Below the pieces are notes generated by a model. It did no database searches. It saw only the letters and a list, made by a program, of their open reading frames with translations, and was not told the origin of the DNA. Positions 37,250-47,435 of a stretch of DNA of 64,000 nucleotides are shown piece by piece (the stretch's first letter is position 1; every line of letters begins with the position of its first letter). The translations under genes and the position numbers were made by a program. The stretch spans positions 1 through 64,000 of the forward strand of contig WNNJ02001344.1 in NCBI GenBank assembly GCA_012934845.2, given 5' to 3'. The stretch comes from Pomphorhynchus laevis. Taxonomy: Eukaryota; Acanthocephala; Palaeacanthocephala; Echinorhynchida; Pomphorhynchidae.

Positions 37250-38699
37250 TTAATAATTGTTTGACGCCGTTTTTAGACATATATAATATTTTCTATAAGC
37301 GTAAGCTGTAGACAATATTTTTTACGTGATAATTTAAATTGAGGCAAACACATGTTGGGCGGCAATCACAAGGAAATTTCTTTTATTTAATGATAATTCT
37401 TATATGTTTTTCTTACAATGAAACATTTTAAAAGATATTATAATAAATTTTATATATATCATGTTCCGATATAACGTTACGAAAATTTAAAACAATTATT
37501 TAACTTAGTATTTTATAAATAGAATAATAATTAATATATTATGTGCTATAATAAAGATTATAATATTGAATGTGCTCTTAAAAATGACTGTAGTATATGC
37601 TTCCGATCTAATAGTTCATTAATGTTTAAAATGGATATGTAAAACGTTAAATCAACGTAAACTGGTATTGCTCAGATCATGTAATGTATTAATTTAAATT
37701 AATTTGATTAGATATAGTAATTCAATTGAATTTGCTATAATCTAATGTTGAAAATAAAGGAAATTAAAAGAAGATAATTTGATTTTCATAATTAGAAAAT
37801 GTATTAGTTATCTCCATAATTTATCTTTTCATTACAAAAATCGTTTTAGTAATTCGGCCTTTTCGGCAATTTTTGTTGTCATTTCGGGACATCAGTACTG
37901 CTATAATGATTTCATTATAGCAGCATCGAAGTGGATCATGGTATTAACGGATCAGCGAATATGATTTTGATTATAAATTGTTCTACGTAATTTTTACAAG
38001 CGGAAGTTTCTGGAAAAGAATTATGTCACTAGTTTATTGATAACAGACTAATTTGGGTAAATACAACTTACTGAGGTCGGATGAATTTAGAAGATAGGCC
38101 AAGAAAGTTTTTAATAGACAATTTGCATGTAATTAGTTGATTGAAATTGGATACGGAAATGTCAAACTATATAACTCGTAATTTATATGTTAACATAATA
38201 CAATCTCAATCAATTTCATATAAACTATTTTCATTCGCCGATCAAATAGACGCAAACATTATTCGTCACTTGGACGTCCCTAAGTCCGTAGGCGAATATC
38301 GGCTACAATATAATCTTAAATAAATTATAGTACGTAGTCCATAGGTTAATACAATACGATATCTCGATCAATTTCAGATTTTCGGTTCCTCTTCCATAAC
38401 CCGACATAGCGAATTCAAAAATGATATAAAATCATTAATCATCCCGTCGATAATTCAGAATCATCTAAAATATTTAGAACGACGTCTAATACATGTTGTT
38501 TTTACTATTCAGTGACAAAGAAAATGTAATTAATTAACCAATTAACGAATTTAATATGTTATCGACTTTTAGGATGTTGATTAATATCTACTGAAGACGA
38601 ATTAATCTAATCGAGTACACATCATGTACAAAGCGATTATATGGATTAATTCTTACATGTTTTATTTATCCTTTTAAATATTAAAATATCAATACTTAC
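37250..38699. other. Intronic or intergenic sequence with diverged R-B units
   Basis: Contains diverged copies of the inverted-repeat unit (37480-37720; 38115-38290; 38325-38390), recognisable by GATACGGAAATGTCAAA and CAATCTCAATCAATTTCA. If the 36.04-kb exon is real, this is an intron. Confidence 0.5.
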
Positions 38700-38990
38700 G
38701 AATGACTTCATCTATAACGCAATGCTTTTTCACATAAAGATCGTACGTGAAAGTGTCAACTAACGGCTTTGTTGATCGTAGCAGGAGACAATCTCCATGT
38801 TTTAATCTTGTTCCGGCATATACAAATCCAAGACAACGTTTTGCTGAATTACAGTGTGCTTTACAAACTCGTGCAGATACTAGTGGACCTTGCATCCTAA
38901 TCACAACATTGCGCTCGGCAACAGCTCTACGTGGAAACAGTCTATAGGTACAGTTTGTTTTGACCTCTGGATGTTTCAACGCCAAAATAG
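38700..38990 (-). CDS. PAN/apple-domain exon (internal, phase 1-1)
   Basis: Minus strand: TTGCAGTTCTTTTAG acceptor, 291 bases (97 codons), then GTAAGT donor. Both borders are phase 1, so the exon is a symmetrical, shuffle-competent module. Translation shows the PAN pattern: TNCTYRLFPRRAV, then ARVCKAHCNSAKRCLGFVYA, GDCLLLRSTKPL, and TFTYDLYVKKHC, with six cysteines spaced as in PAN/apple folds (extracellular carbohydrate- or protein-binding modules). It belongs with the PAN exon at 46414-46665, which lies upstream on the same strand across a ~7.4-kb intron packed with a LINE. The rest of the protein is not identified. No start or signal peptide was found. Confidence 0.85.
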
Positions 38991-39229
38991 CTAAAAGAAC
39001 TGCAATCGTATCAAAACATAAATAAATATTTTATTAAATATGCAAAATTAAAAATTCGTTGCTTGATATCTTATCTTAAGCAAGATTTGTAAATCATTAG
39101 ATTAAACTCTAAAGTGAAGACCTTTCATGGATAGTAAAAAATTACATATTAATAATTACATATTAATTAAGTTACATATTAATTACCTATTACCTATTTA
39201 TATTGCATTTTATATTAATTTATTACTTC

Positions 39230-39480
39230 ATTGACATGTATTTGGCCCCACTGATATGTTGGGTCAAGAAACAGTGGCCGAAACGGGATGCCATAGTAGT
39301 TCCACTTGATAGCATTTATGGTATATAACAACTTATTAAGCAATTCATAAAAATGTTGGTATACAGGATTAGTTTTAAGATTAAGGTATTTTTATTTTTA
39401 TAGGACAAAATATGCAGCTCCAGTTAAGTGATCTGATTTGTTTAAAATATTGGATGTAAACTCAAAAAGAGTGGCTTAGT
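39230..39480 (+). repeat. Repeat family R-A, copy 6
   Basis: GACATGTATTTGGCCCCACT, then TGATATGTTGGGTCAAGAAA and GGCCGAAACGGGATGCCATA in the core, followed by the A/T tail and CAGTTAAGTGATCTGATTTG. Confidence 0.6.
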
Positions 39481-39809
39481 GACACACTTTTGAATTTACG
39501 ATTTAAAAATGGCCGTAATTACTGAAGTAAAGAATTTATGTACACGGGTAGACAGAGGATCTAGTAGCGATGTGTCGTCATGTAGCGACAAAAGAATGGA
39601 TAAAACTCCTTTATAGAAGTTAATAAATCAAAATTTATATAATAAGAAAAGTTAATTAAAAACATTTACTAATTTAATTAAACAATTAAAAGTTTATAAA
39701 CTTATATCGTACAAATGACATATTTAAATCTACAATTAACATTTTGCAAATGTTCATATATCTAGTTAATTTAAATTCATGTTAATTTAAATTAATATGC
39801 CTAATTTCA

Positions 39810-40354
39810 GTTTTATACATACTCAGATAGCTGATTTGATGTGCGAATATATTATATAATAATGCATTATTAATATACATTTAATATATTATATATTTCA
39901 TTTAATATATTATATTATATTTAATATAATAGGGTGTTCGGGCGAGTAAAATCCCAAACAAGTATACGGCCAGCTTCCCGTGCCGTAAGAGTCGCACCAT
40001 TCGGTCGTTTGCCATCATCTCGCGTTAAGTATCCGGGAATTAAAGAAGTGGAATTATTTAATTAAAGAAGTGGAATTCGATTTAAAATCGAATTCCACTT
40101 CTTTAATTCTTTATGGTTAGGAATTCTTCTCCGTACAAAAAAAACATTATTTCAGTCATGATAATGATCATTATCTTAGATTGCAGTTTACTTTTGTTAT
40201 CATTTAAAACAATTGCAAGAACTGGCATATGCTTCATGAGTTTTCATGAACTGAAACATAAGTTATCTTTCAGTGTTCTCATTAATGTGCCTAATTTCAG
40301 TTTTATACACGCATTCTAAATCATATGTTCAAAATGAGTAGTGAAAAAATTACA
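39810..40354 (+). repeat. Upstream ~545-bp direct repeat of the R1/Jockey-like LINE
   Basis: Repeated at 44078-44615 with several percent divergence. It holds an AT-rich lead, a GC-richer structured block (39932-40045), a 49-bp near-perfect palindrome (40060-40108, 24-bp arms around one base) and, at its right end, the first codons of ORF1 (ATGAGTAGTGAAAAAATTAC). It is therefore best read as the element's 5' region, with the second copy representing the start of another element in tandem. Confidence 0.85.
40060..40108. repeat. 49-bp palindrome in LINE 5' region
   Basis: Arms of 24 bp beginning AATTAAAGAAGTGGAATTCG, mirrored around one central base without mismatch. The second direct-repeat copy has lost perfect symmetry. 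Confidence 0.9.
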
Positions 40355-41509
40355 ACGTCGGAGCTTCAAAGCTCCATGCAAATGCAAATTCTTTCAAATT
40401 TTCAAGGATTTTTGACTCAGGTATGGGTAATTTTCAAGTTAACGATGATAAATCTGCTGATAATAAGGTAACTGAAGTTTTGATGTCTGATTCTCGTAAC
40501 TCAGGGGAGCTCCCCCCGGTGCCTAAACTGAAAAATCTACTACTAATCTCAGGAATTAAACCGATTGAACGCCACTTATTATTTAATACATTTCTACGTG
40601 AATTCATTAATAAACAACCTGTTCGCATATTATTTAAGTCTGTCAAGACAGGCGACAATCTTCTAAGAGTCTCTTTTTCATCTAGCGACATTGCTAAGCA
40701 ATATATGGATTTTTTCACTAAGAATCTCGCACATCTCGGAACTTTTAACTATAAACCTATCCAAGCTACAATTAAAATAACTAATTTTCCGTTATTCCCC
40801 GACGATTCTGACATCAACAGTCTTAAGAAAACATATAAACTTACATCAGTAAGGCAATTAAAATCCAAATCAGGCGACCCATTGCCGGTCGCATTTGCGA
40901 ACACTGACCTGGACACTGGTGAGGTCATGTGTAAGAATGCTCCGTTTATTGGTTAATAAACGTCAATTGGTTATTGTTAATCCGTTTATTGGTTATAATC
41001 TTAAGTGTGTGCTGATCAGTGTAGATCTTCTCACGTATCCTCACTGCAATAAATGTCATAAGTGGGGGCATTTGGCCTCCACTTGCAAGACGCCTCCATT
41101 GTGTGGTGTATGCAGCAGTGTCTCCTGCTCCGACATGACAAATAACTCTAAATGCAAAGCGAACCCTACTTGTAGCAACTGCGGATTAGGACATCCGTCT
41201 TGGTCTCGCAAGTGCCAACATTTTAGTAGATACATAAATAAATTTGTTCGTCCATCTGCAGCAACCAAATCCTCGTTCTCCGACGTAGCTAAATCGAATC
41301 CTCCGGATAGAATGTCAAATGCGGACATTCTGTTTCTTATAGACAATTCTAAGAAAATGATTCTAAACCAAATGGAAAACCTTATCAAGCCGCTTGTAAA
41401 CGCATTATTTCAATCCCCTACCATCGCTCAAGTAGAGACCTGTCCCAAATCCAAAAAAGGGGTGGATCTGCTCATCCGATCTCACCGCCCAAGGTGGGTA
41501 AACTCCTGA
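40334..41509 (+). pseudogene. ORF1 (nucleocapsid-like, CCHC zinc knuckles) of the R1/Jockey-like LINE
   Basis: Coding appears to start at ATG 40334 (MSSEKITTSELQSSMQMQIL) and continues in another frame at 40423-40956, where PVRILFKSVKTGDNLLRVSF looks like the RNA-binding fold that precedes the knuckles. The frame shifts again through a 40-bp tandem duplication (CCGTTTATTGGTTA at 40941 and 40981). The last frame (40895-41509) has CNKCHKWGHLASTC (CX2CX4HX4C), CGVCSSVSC and CSNCGLGHPSWSRKC. Such proteins bind the element's RNA into ribonucleoprotein particles. Confidence 0.85.
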
Positions 41510-44077
41510 ATGGCAATATTACAGACGCCACACAGGGAAATGAAGATAATGCCCAGGGGGCACTGGCTAATGGCGGGGTTAGTGATGGGAAGGGAAACAT
41601 TTCCACTCCTAGCTCTGTCTAGGCCGCCAGCTCCCGTCTAACTGGTCTGCACAATGGTGAGTAAGCCCGAGCCTTTTTTACTGAATATTCTTCAGTGGAA
41701 TTCGGGAGGTGCTTCTGCCCTTAGGCTTCTATCTGGTAGAGACGCAGATGTTATAGTCCTTCAGGAGACACGGTCTATCCGTCTCCCCCAGGACATTACT
41801 CGATTTATCCCTAAGCACATTTATTCCCACTATACTCCGTACATACCCCCTCCCTCACTCCTCTTCATCTCAAGGACTCTTGACCTTAGTTAAATGCTCC
41901 TTAAGATCCTCCCTCATTTTAAACTACTCCTGTCCAGCCCTATCTTGCTTAGTAGTTTCACTCGTTAAGAACGGTGAACGCCTCAGTCTAGCCACCGTCT
42001 ATATTCGTCCGGGGGAGATTCACAAGAACCGTGACCTCCTGGATGGGATAATTGATGGCGGCTATGACATGGTACTAGGTGACTTCAACGACAGAACTGG
42101 TCGTTGGATTAATGCAGCACTCCGCAGAGCCAGGAATGGTTATCTTATTCATAAACCACCGTCCCTCTCCTTTCATTGCACAACGAATTCTCTCCTCGAC
42201 TTACTATTGATCCACGAGAAGTGGTTGCTTAAACCCTTCTGCACGGAGCAATCGCGGCAACATCTGTCCACCTCTCATGACCTGATTCGTTGGCGGATAG
42301 AAGAGGATTCCCTGCTTCGTAGAAGATTCCACTTTGATCCTATCAGAGTGGCTTTCTTCCAAGCAGCTATCCAACGCTTCCCCCGAATTGGCATTGAAAG
42401 TTTAACCAAATTTAATTCCTATCTCTCTTCGCAAGCCACCGCGTTTTTATCGACTACCTATAAAGGTCGCATTTTCAGCCCCACTCCGACAAAACTCAAG
42501 GTCCTGGCCAGACTGCTGCACCTCCCTGACATCTCATCTTCGGCCAAACAGACTCTCTCGAAAGAATACTGGCGTACCAGATACTGGTTCCAGCTGAGTA
42601 AGGATAAGTCGAGCATTGCTCGTCTTAACCCTTCTCAGTCTTCCTTCTGGAAGATATTTAAGAAAGAGAAGGTTGTTTGTTGGAAGGATAGAGCATCCGG
42701 GTGGATCGGAAGTATTGGTCTTGATAGAGTTTTGGAGGAGTCACTTTCCTTACATAACTATGGAGCCACTCAATCACCGCAACCAATCCCGCCTTGGGGA
42801 GACTTCAGGAGTAGAGATATATCCGTTCCAGATATACTCAAAGCCTGGGGGCCTCTTCCGGGCACCTCCAAAACCGTCGCTCCACTCTCTTCTCGGGTCT
42901 GTCAGCTTTTGACAGCCGATCAAAGAAGGAAGGTGGCCGTCACAATGTTATTAGCCACCCCATCCGATGTGGCTAGCATCTACATTAGTCGTAGAATCTT
43001 TATCCCAAAGAAATATCCGGTCTCATGTCCTAAAGACCTGCGACCCATCTCGATTCAAAATTCCCTCGTATCGATCTACGAGAAAGCGCTTGCGCGTAGA
43101 ATCCGCGATCATTTAAGTAGGCGAAATTTAATCCCTCCTGGTTTCCATGGGTTCGTCAAGGGTCGCTCGGTCCATTCTGCAGTAGGTGAAGTGCATCAGT
43201 TTTGTCGGGAGAATAGTCATCAACTTGCTGTGGCTGTTTTCCTTGGCTTTTCTGCTGCATTTGACCGCATCTCCATTCCTTTTGTTATCTCTTCTCTCAG
43301 GTCCCTCGAGTTGCCTGCGAGAATTGTTAACAGGGTGGAGATACTGTTGTATACCCAGCGATGCTATTATGAAGACGACCCTGATGCGCGTCAGTTCTAC
43401 CCTATTACGGGTGTGCCTCAAGGTTCCCCTCTTTCTCCTATCTTGTATCTTGCTGCTTCCATAAATCTCTTCAAAATATTTAAACAGCGTGATCAACGTC
43501 TAGTGGTGTACGATGGTGACACCACATCCCTGTTCTCTGGACGCAGGTGCAAGGACGTTGTCTCTAACATCAGCCGTTTCTTTTTATACATGGGGTTCAC
43601 CGTTTCGGTGAACTGGTCGGCGAAAGCCGACCTGGATAGACTAAAACTTATCCTGAAGATAATTAGTTAGGCTCTGAAACTGGCCCAACATCTGTCGTTA
43701 AATGGGAAAACTCAAGTGCGCCTTTGGGGTACTTGGGCTATCTCGGGATTAGTCTTCTTTTCTAGAGGACGTCCCTCAGAGCAAAGACTAAGATTTCTTA
43801 AGCTCCTCATCTCCCGCTTACCCATCATAGTTCGCGCCGACTGGACTCTTCGGGGGGGGGTGAAAGACCCCGGGTGGTTTAGTCGGAAAGCGGCGTGCTG
43901 GATCGGTTGGAGGGCTCAGATCCCTTTGGATTTGGGGTCTCTTTGTGTATAGTGTTGGAGACTGTCATGTCAAGTTCACGATGCAGTTCATTTATCTGAC
44001 ATTGACATTATAACTATTTTGTTGTCATTATTTATGTCGTTATGTATTGTTTTTTAATAAAACCTTTATTATTATTA
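40355..44077 (+). mobile_element. R1/Jockey-like LINE body with zinc-knuckle ORF1
   Basis: Order: ORF1 (40334-41509, broken into frames) with three cysteine-rich zinc knuckles, endonuclease (41654-about 42330), RT (about 42960-43570), C-terminal region (43680-43950), then a 3' UTR ending AATAAAACCTTTATTATTATTA. This organisation matches the R1/Jockey group. It is broken by a tandem duplication in ORF1, frame changes in the endonuclease and before the C-terminus, and two catalytic substitutions in the RT. A 5'-truncated relative lies at 24.66-24.95 kb. Confidence 0.9.
41654..43670 (+). pseudogene. ORF2 (endonuclease and reverse transcriptase) of the R1/Jockey-like LINE
   Basis: Frame 41654-41893 begins the endonuclease (NILQWNSGGASALRL, DVIVLQETRS). 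It shifts frame near 41885, and 41880-43670 continues with ATVYIRPGEI, MVLGDFNDRTGRW and TSHDLIRW. RT landmarks: DLRPISIQNSLVSIYEKALA, PGFHGFVKGRSVHSAV, then motif A reading FLGFSAAFDRI (Gly where the catalytic Asp is expected), TGVPQGSPLSPILY, and motif C reading VVYDGDTTSLF instead of YADDTSLF. The C-terminal part (HLSLNGKTQVRLWGTWAISG, KDPGWFSRKAACW) is in another frame at 43686-43950. The copy cannot encode an active RT. Confidence 0.9.
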
Positions 44078-44615
44078 GTTTTATACATACTCAGATAACT
44101 GATTTGATGTGTGAATATATTAAAATGCATTATTAATATACATTTAATATATTATATATTTCATTTAATATATTATATTTAATATAATAGGGTGTTCGGG
44201 CGAGTAAAATCCCAAACAAGTATACGGCCAGCTTCCTGTGCCATAAGGGTCGCACCATGTGGTCGTTGGCCATCATCTCGCGCTAAGTATCCGGGAATTA
44301 AATAAGTGGAATTATTTAATTAAAGAAGTAGAATTCGATTTAAAATCGAATTCCCCTTTTTAAATTCTTTTATTATGGTTAGGAATTCTGCTCCATACAA
44401 AAAAACATTATTTCAGTGATGATAATGATCATTATCTTAGACTGCAGTTTACTTTTGTTATCATTTAAAACAATTGCAAGAACTGGCATATGCTTCATGA
44501 GTTTTCATGAACTGAAACATAAGTTATCTTTCAGTGTTCTCATTAATGTGCCTAATTTCAGTTTTATACACGCATTCTAAATCATATGTTCAAAATGAGT
44601 AGTGAAAAAATTACA
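44078..44615 (+). repeat. Downstream ~538-bp direct repeat of the R1/Jockey-like LINE
   Basis: Starts immediately after the LINE's (ATT)n end and ends just inside the ORF1 start (ATGAGTAGTGAAAAAATTAC at about 44595), after which the sequence becomes unrelated. It is read as the truncated 5' end of a tandem head-to-tail neighbour. Confidence 0.8.
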
Positions 44616-44779
44616 TAATTTTTATATATTATAATGCATTATTAATATATATTTAATATATATTTAATATATTATATATCTCATTATATTTTAGTAATTT
44701 ATCATGCGAATATATTTTCAAATTGTAATAAAGTAATAATATTGATACAACAAAGAGAAATACTTTTTCATTGAGATAC

Positions 44780-45340
44780 AATTTTGATCCAGGTATCCTT
44801 ATTCTCAATAAAATTAATATTAATGATAAAGAAGGTGTATATCTAGATATGAACATTAAATTAACATTAACTAAAACTACTATTAATTTATATCGTAAAG
44901 ATTACATATTTAAATCTATAAATCTATAATGATAAAGAAGGTATATATCTAGATATGAACATTAAATTAACATCAATTAAAACTAGTATTAATTAAATTA
45001 ATAGAATCCTTAAATATTTTGATCAATCAAAATTATTTAAAAGTAGGGACATCTATATTTAGACAGTAAAAGGTATTCCAATGGGTGGTAATAGTAGCCC
45101 AATTATAGCTGACTTGTTTTTAAGCTTTATAGAATATGAATTTGTTCATAACTGTGTAAAAACTAAATCTAAACAATATAAATATATAAAATATATGTTT
45201 CGATACATTGATGATATATGTGTATTTAATTCTAATAATTTTTATTCAATTAGTGAGCACATTTATCCAGAAAGCCTTATTCTTAACAAAACCAATATTA
45301 ATGATAAAGAAGGTGTATATCTAGATATGAATAAACATTG
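44780..45340 (+). mobile_element. Penelope-type reverse transcriptase fragment 1
   Basis: RT-like coding with KGIPMGGNSSPIIADL, IEYEFVHNC, FRYIDDICVFNS and IYPESLILNKTN, ending at LDMN. This YIDD-type RT resembles those of Penelope-like elements more than the LINE RTs in the window. The family assignment is tentative. It is a broken fragment containing short internal repeats of a GATAAAGAAGGTGTATATCT word. The hammerhead-like repeat copy 2A follows within 10 bp, consistent with Penelope-like elements carrying hammerheads in their repeats. Confidence 0.6.
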
Positions 45341-45344
45341 ACAA

Positions 45345-45521
45345 CACAGGCAACCGAAACGACCAGTGAGTATTTCATTCTACTGATGAGTGTTGCCGGA
45401 TACTCATTGATCGTCTAGAAGTGACATGGTGATTGAAAGTCATGAAACTAAGTCCAGTATATCAAGCAACACCTTTTAGTATAAATGCCGTATTTCGAAA
45501 GAGATCCTTGACCGTTGTCTA
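45345..45521 (+). repeat. 177-bp repeat with hammerhead-like motif, copy 2A
   Basis: Nearly identical (one difference noted) to 46954-47130. The pair flanks the PAN exon at 46414-46665 in direct orientation. Confidence 0.9.
45349..45424 (+). ncRNA. Hammerhead-like motif with interleaved strands, copy 2A
   Basis: GGCAAC (45349-45354) pairs with GTTGCC (45392-45397). 45360-45373 pairs with 45400-45413 (12 Watson-Crick pairs, one G-U, one C/A mismatch). TTCTA (45378-45382) pairs with TAGAA (45416-45420), extended past a bulged G by TCA/TGA. Conserved segments: GAAA 45356-45359, CTGATGA 45383-45389, GTC 45413-45415. The predicted cleavage point would follow C45415 if it folds as a hammerhead in trans. 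Confidence 0.6.
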
Positions 45522-46413
45522 GGATTTGATGTTTCCCTACTAGCTTTGGCTCCTTTAGAAGTCGATTTATAATAAGTAGAAATAGTAATATAAATAACGA
45601 ACACATAAAATATACTTTAATATAAATGTCTCTAGATAAAGACCATGAGGTAGACCTCGATACCGGTGGAGAGATCAAACATCGCACAAGATCGCGATGT
45701 CTAGAGTAGTTCGGTTCGTACACTGCATCCACGACCCGACACCCGGACAAGTCGTTGTCAGGAAAAATATTGTCAAGAAATTTCTTGTCAAGAAATTTTT
45801 GTTGTGCTTGTAAATTTTAAATAGGATGATTTAGTAAATGCTAGACAGTCGAATATAAAAAAGGTTGATCCTCATGATTTATTAAATTCATTGATCAATT
45901 TGTTTCTACTAAATCAGCAGCTTTACAAAAAATAGAAATGGTTTCCATCAGCAGATTTGGTATTTGAATAATTATATTAAATTAAAATTAAATAATAATG
46001 TTCAAAGTAATGTGGGTCGTCCCATGTCAAACTAACATATCTCCTCCCCTCGTATATTTTACCTTATCAATCTCCATCAGCAGATTTAGTTTTGAAATTA
46101 AATAATCAGTTTTACTGATTATTATAATAATCAGTAAATAATATTATAATAATAGTATTTTATTAATAATATTATTTAACTTAAATTCTTAAAGTAAAAT
46201 AATATTAAAATAAGTATAAAATAAAGTAAGAACAGTATATTTTAACAAACAAACACTTAATGAAAAGCTGGGGTTTCATAATTTATATTATGAATTTTTT
46301 ATTAATATTATATTATATTATAATATTTATATTTTATATTAATATTTGATACAATATTTGATATTTTTAAATCAAATATTTTTGATATTTTAATGTCAAA
46401 ATATTAAACTTAC

Positions 46414-46665
46414 ATTTACAATGTGCTTTGTAGTAGGTATTAAATGAACGATCTTGTTTAGTTTGACCAATAGCTTTCTTGGTAAAAAATCTACATATCC
46501 TATGTTGTATATGGTATTCGATCACCCTGCATAGTTTTGTATATGAGCATAAAAATTTGCAATCGTCTACTCCCTCATTGTATAAAGTCTTCAGCACTTC
46601 GTTATGAGAAACTTTGCGACCGTAGAACGGAACGTATTGTGAACACGGAGAAGTACCGCACAGGT
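46414..46665 (-). CDS. PAN/apple-like exon (internal, phase 1-1)
   Basis: Minus strand: TTATTTCTAG acceptor, 252 bases (84 codons), GTAAGT donor. Both borders are phase 1. Translation: LCGTSPCSQYVPFYGRKV, then EGVDDCKFLCSYTKLCRVIE, HRICRFFTKKAI, and FNTYYKAHCK. The cysteine spacing (DCxxxC, then C, then FxxYxKxHC at the end) parallels the 38.7-kb exon and the PAN/apple pattern, although the sequence is more diverged. Together they indicate a multi-PAN extracellular or secreted protein encoded on the minus strand. It is flanked by the 177-bp direct repeats at 45345 and 46954. Confidence 0.75.
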
Positions 46666-46784
46666 CTAGAAATAAAATGAAGCATTATATACGATTGCCT
46701 TTCTACAAAACGTTATATATATGGTTGAAAGAATTCTTTTCTTATAAATGACAAATATAAATGATATTTCTTATAAATATTTTC

Positions 46785-46835
46785 TTATACAAATGATGAA
46801 GTCCATAAAGGAGCGAAACGTCTTATAATCCTGGT
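46785..46835 (+). ncRNA. Near-canonical minimal hammerhead motif
   Basis: ATGATGA (46793-46799, C to A at the first core base), GTCC, loop ATAAA, GGA(G)C, GAAA (46815-46818), then CGTC (46819-46822) and TTATAATCC. Segment order is the ordinary one: CUGAUGA, stem II, GAAA, a one-pair stem III, GUC. Flanking TTATA words could form a weak stem I. This is the reduced layout known from Penelope-associated hammerheads. The core change makes activity doubtful. Confidence 0.5.
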
Positions 46836-46953
46836 TTTGCACTATTGACTAGTTATTCTACTATTATGCAATATAATAGAGCGTAATATATAAAGAGCGT
46901 AAGCCCCAGACGACAATTAAGCAGTGTCGGAAATGCCTTTATTCACAATGTCA

Positions 46954-47130
46954 CACAGGCAACCGAAACGACCAGTGAGTATTTCATTCTACTGATGAGT
47001 GTTGCCGGATACTCATTGATCGTCTAGAAGTGACATGGTGATTGAAAGTCATGAAACTAAGTCCAGTATATCAAGCAACACCTTTTAGTATAAATGCCGT
47101 ATTTCGAAAGAAATCCTTGACCGTTGTCTA
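46954..47130 (+). repeat. 177-bp repeat with hammerhead-like motif, copy 2B
   Basis: Direct repeat of 45345-45521. Upstream sequence (TCGGAAATGCCTTTA) is shared with copy 3 near 47780-47796, so the family extends left of the motif. Confidence 0.9.
46958..47033 (+). ncRNA. Hammerhead-like motif with interleaved strands, copy 2B
   Basis: Same sequence and pairings as copy 2A: GGCAAC 46958-46963, GAAA 46965-46968, GTC ending at 47024, TAGAA 47025-47029. Confidence 0.6.
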
Positions 47131-47435
47131 CTCAGCACATCCGTGCACTACTATTAGATATATGTTATTAATATAAAGAAGAAACACTAAAGATTGCAGA
47201 CAAATTATTTCAAAAATGCTTCGTCTCTTTAGGCTTTGTCAATTAATTGTAATTAGCTTGAACAATTATAAATTTTCTTTATATACATATGACTATGTTT
47301 TCCTCACGAGGAGGCATAAACACCAGGCAGCATTCTGTATAACTTCATCAGACCAAGAAATAGAATCGAATTATTCTCGCAATATTCAAAGTCGCAACGT
47401 ATGCCCAGTCATCATATGTGTGACGACAAACTTCC

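Noticed and set aside
41056-41388. 110-codon minus-strand ORF opposite the zinc-knuckle ORF1
   Set aside because: Shadow of the sense coding frame.
45448-45750. 100-codon minus-strand ORF, and a TG...CA-bounded stretch at about 45537-45742 resembling a solo LTR
   Set aside because: The ORF has no domain. The LTR reading lacks a matching target duplication, and no second copy is seen in the window.
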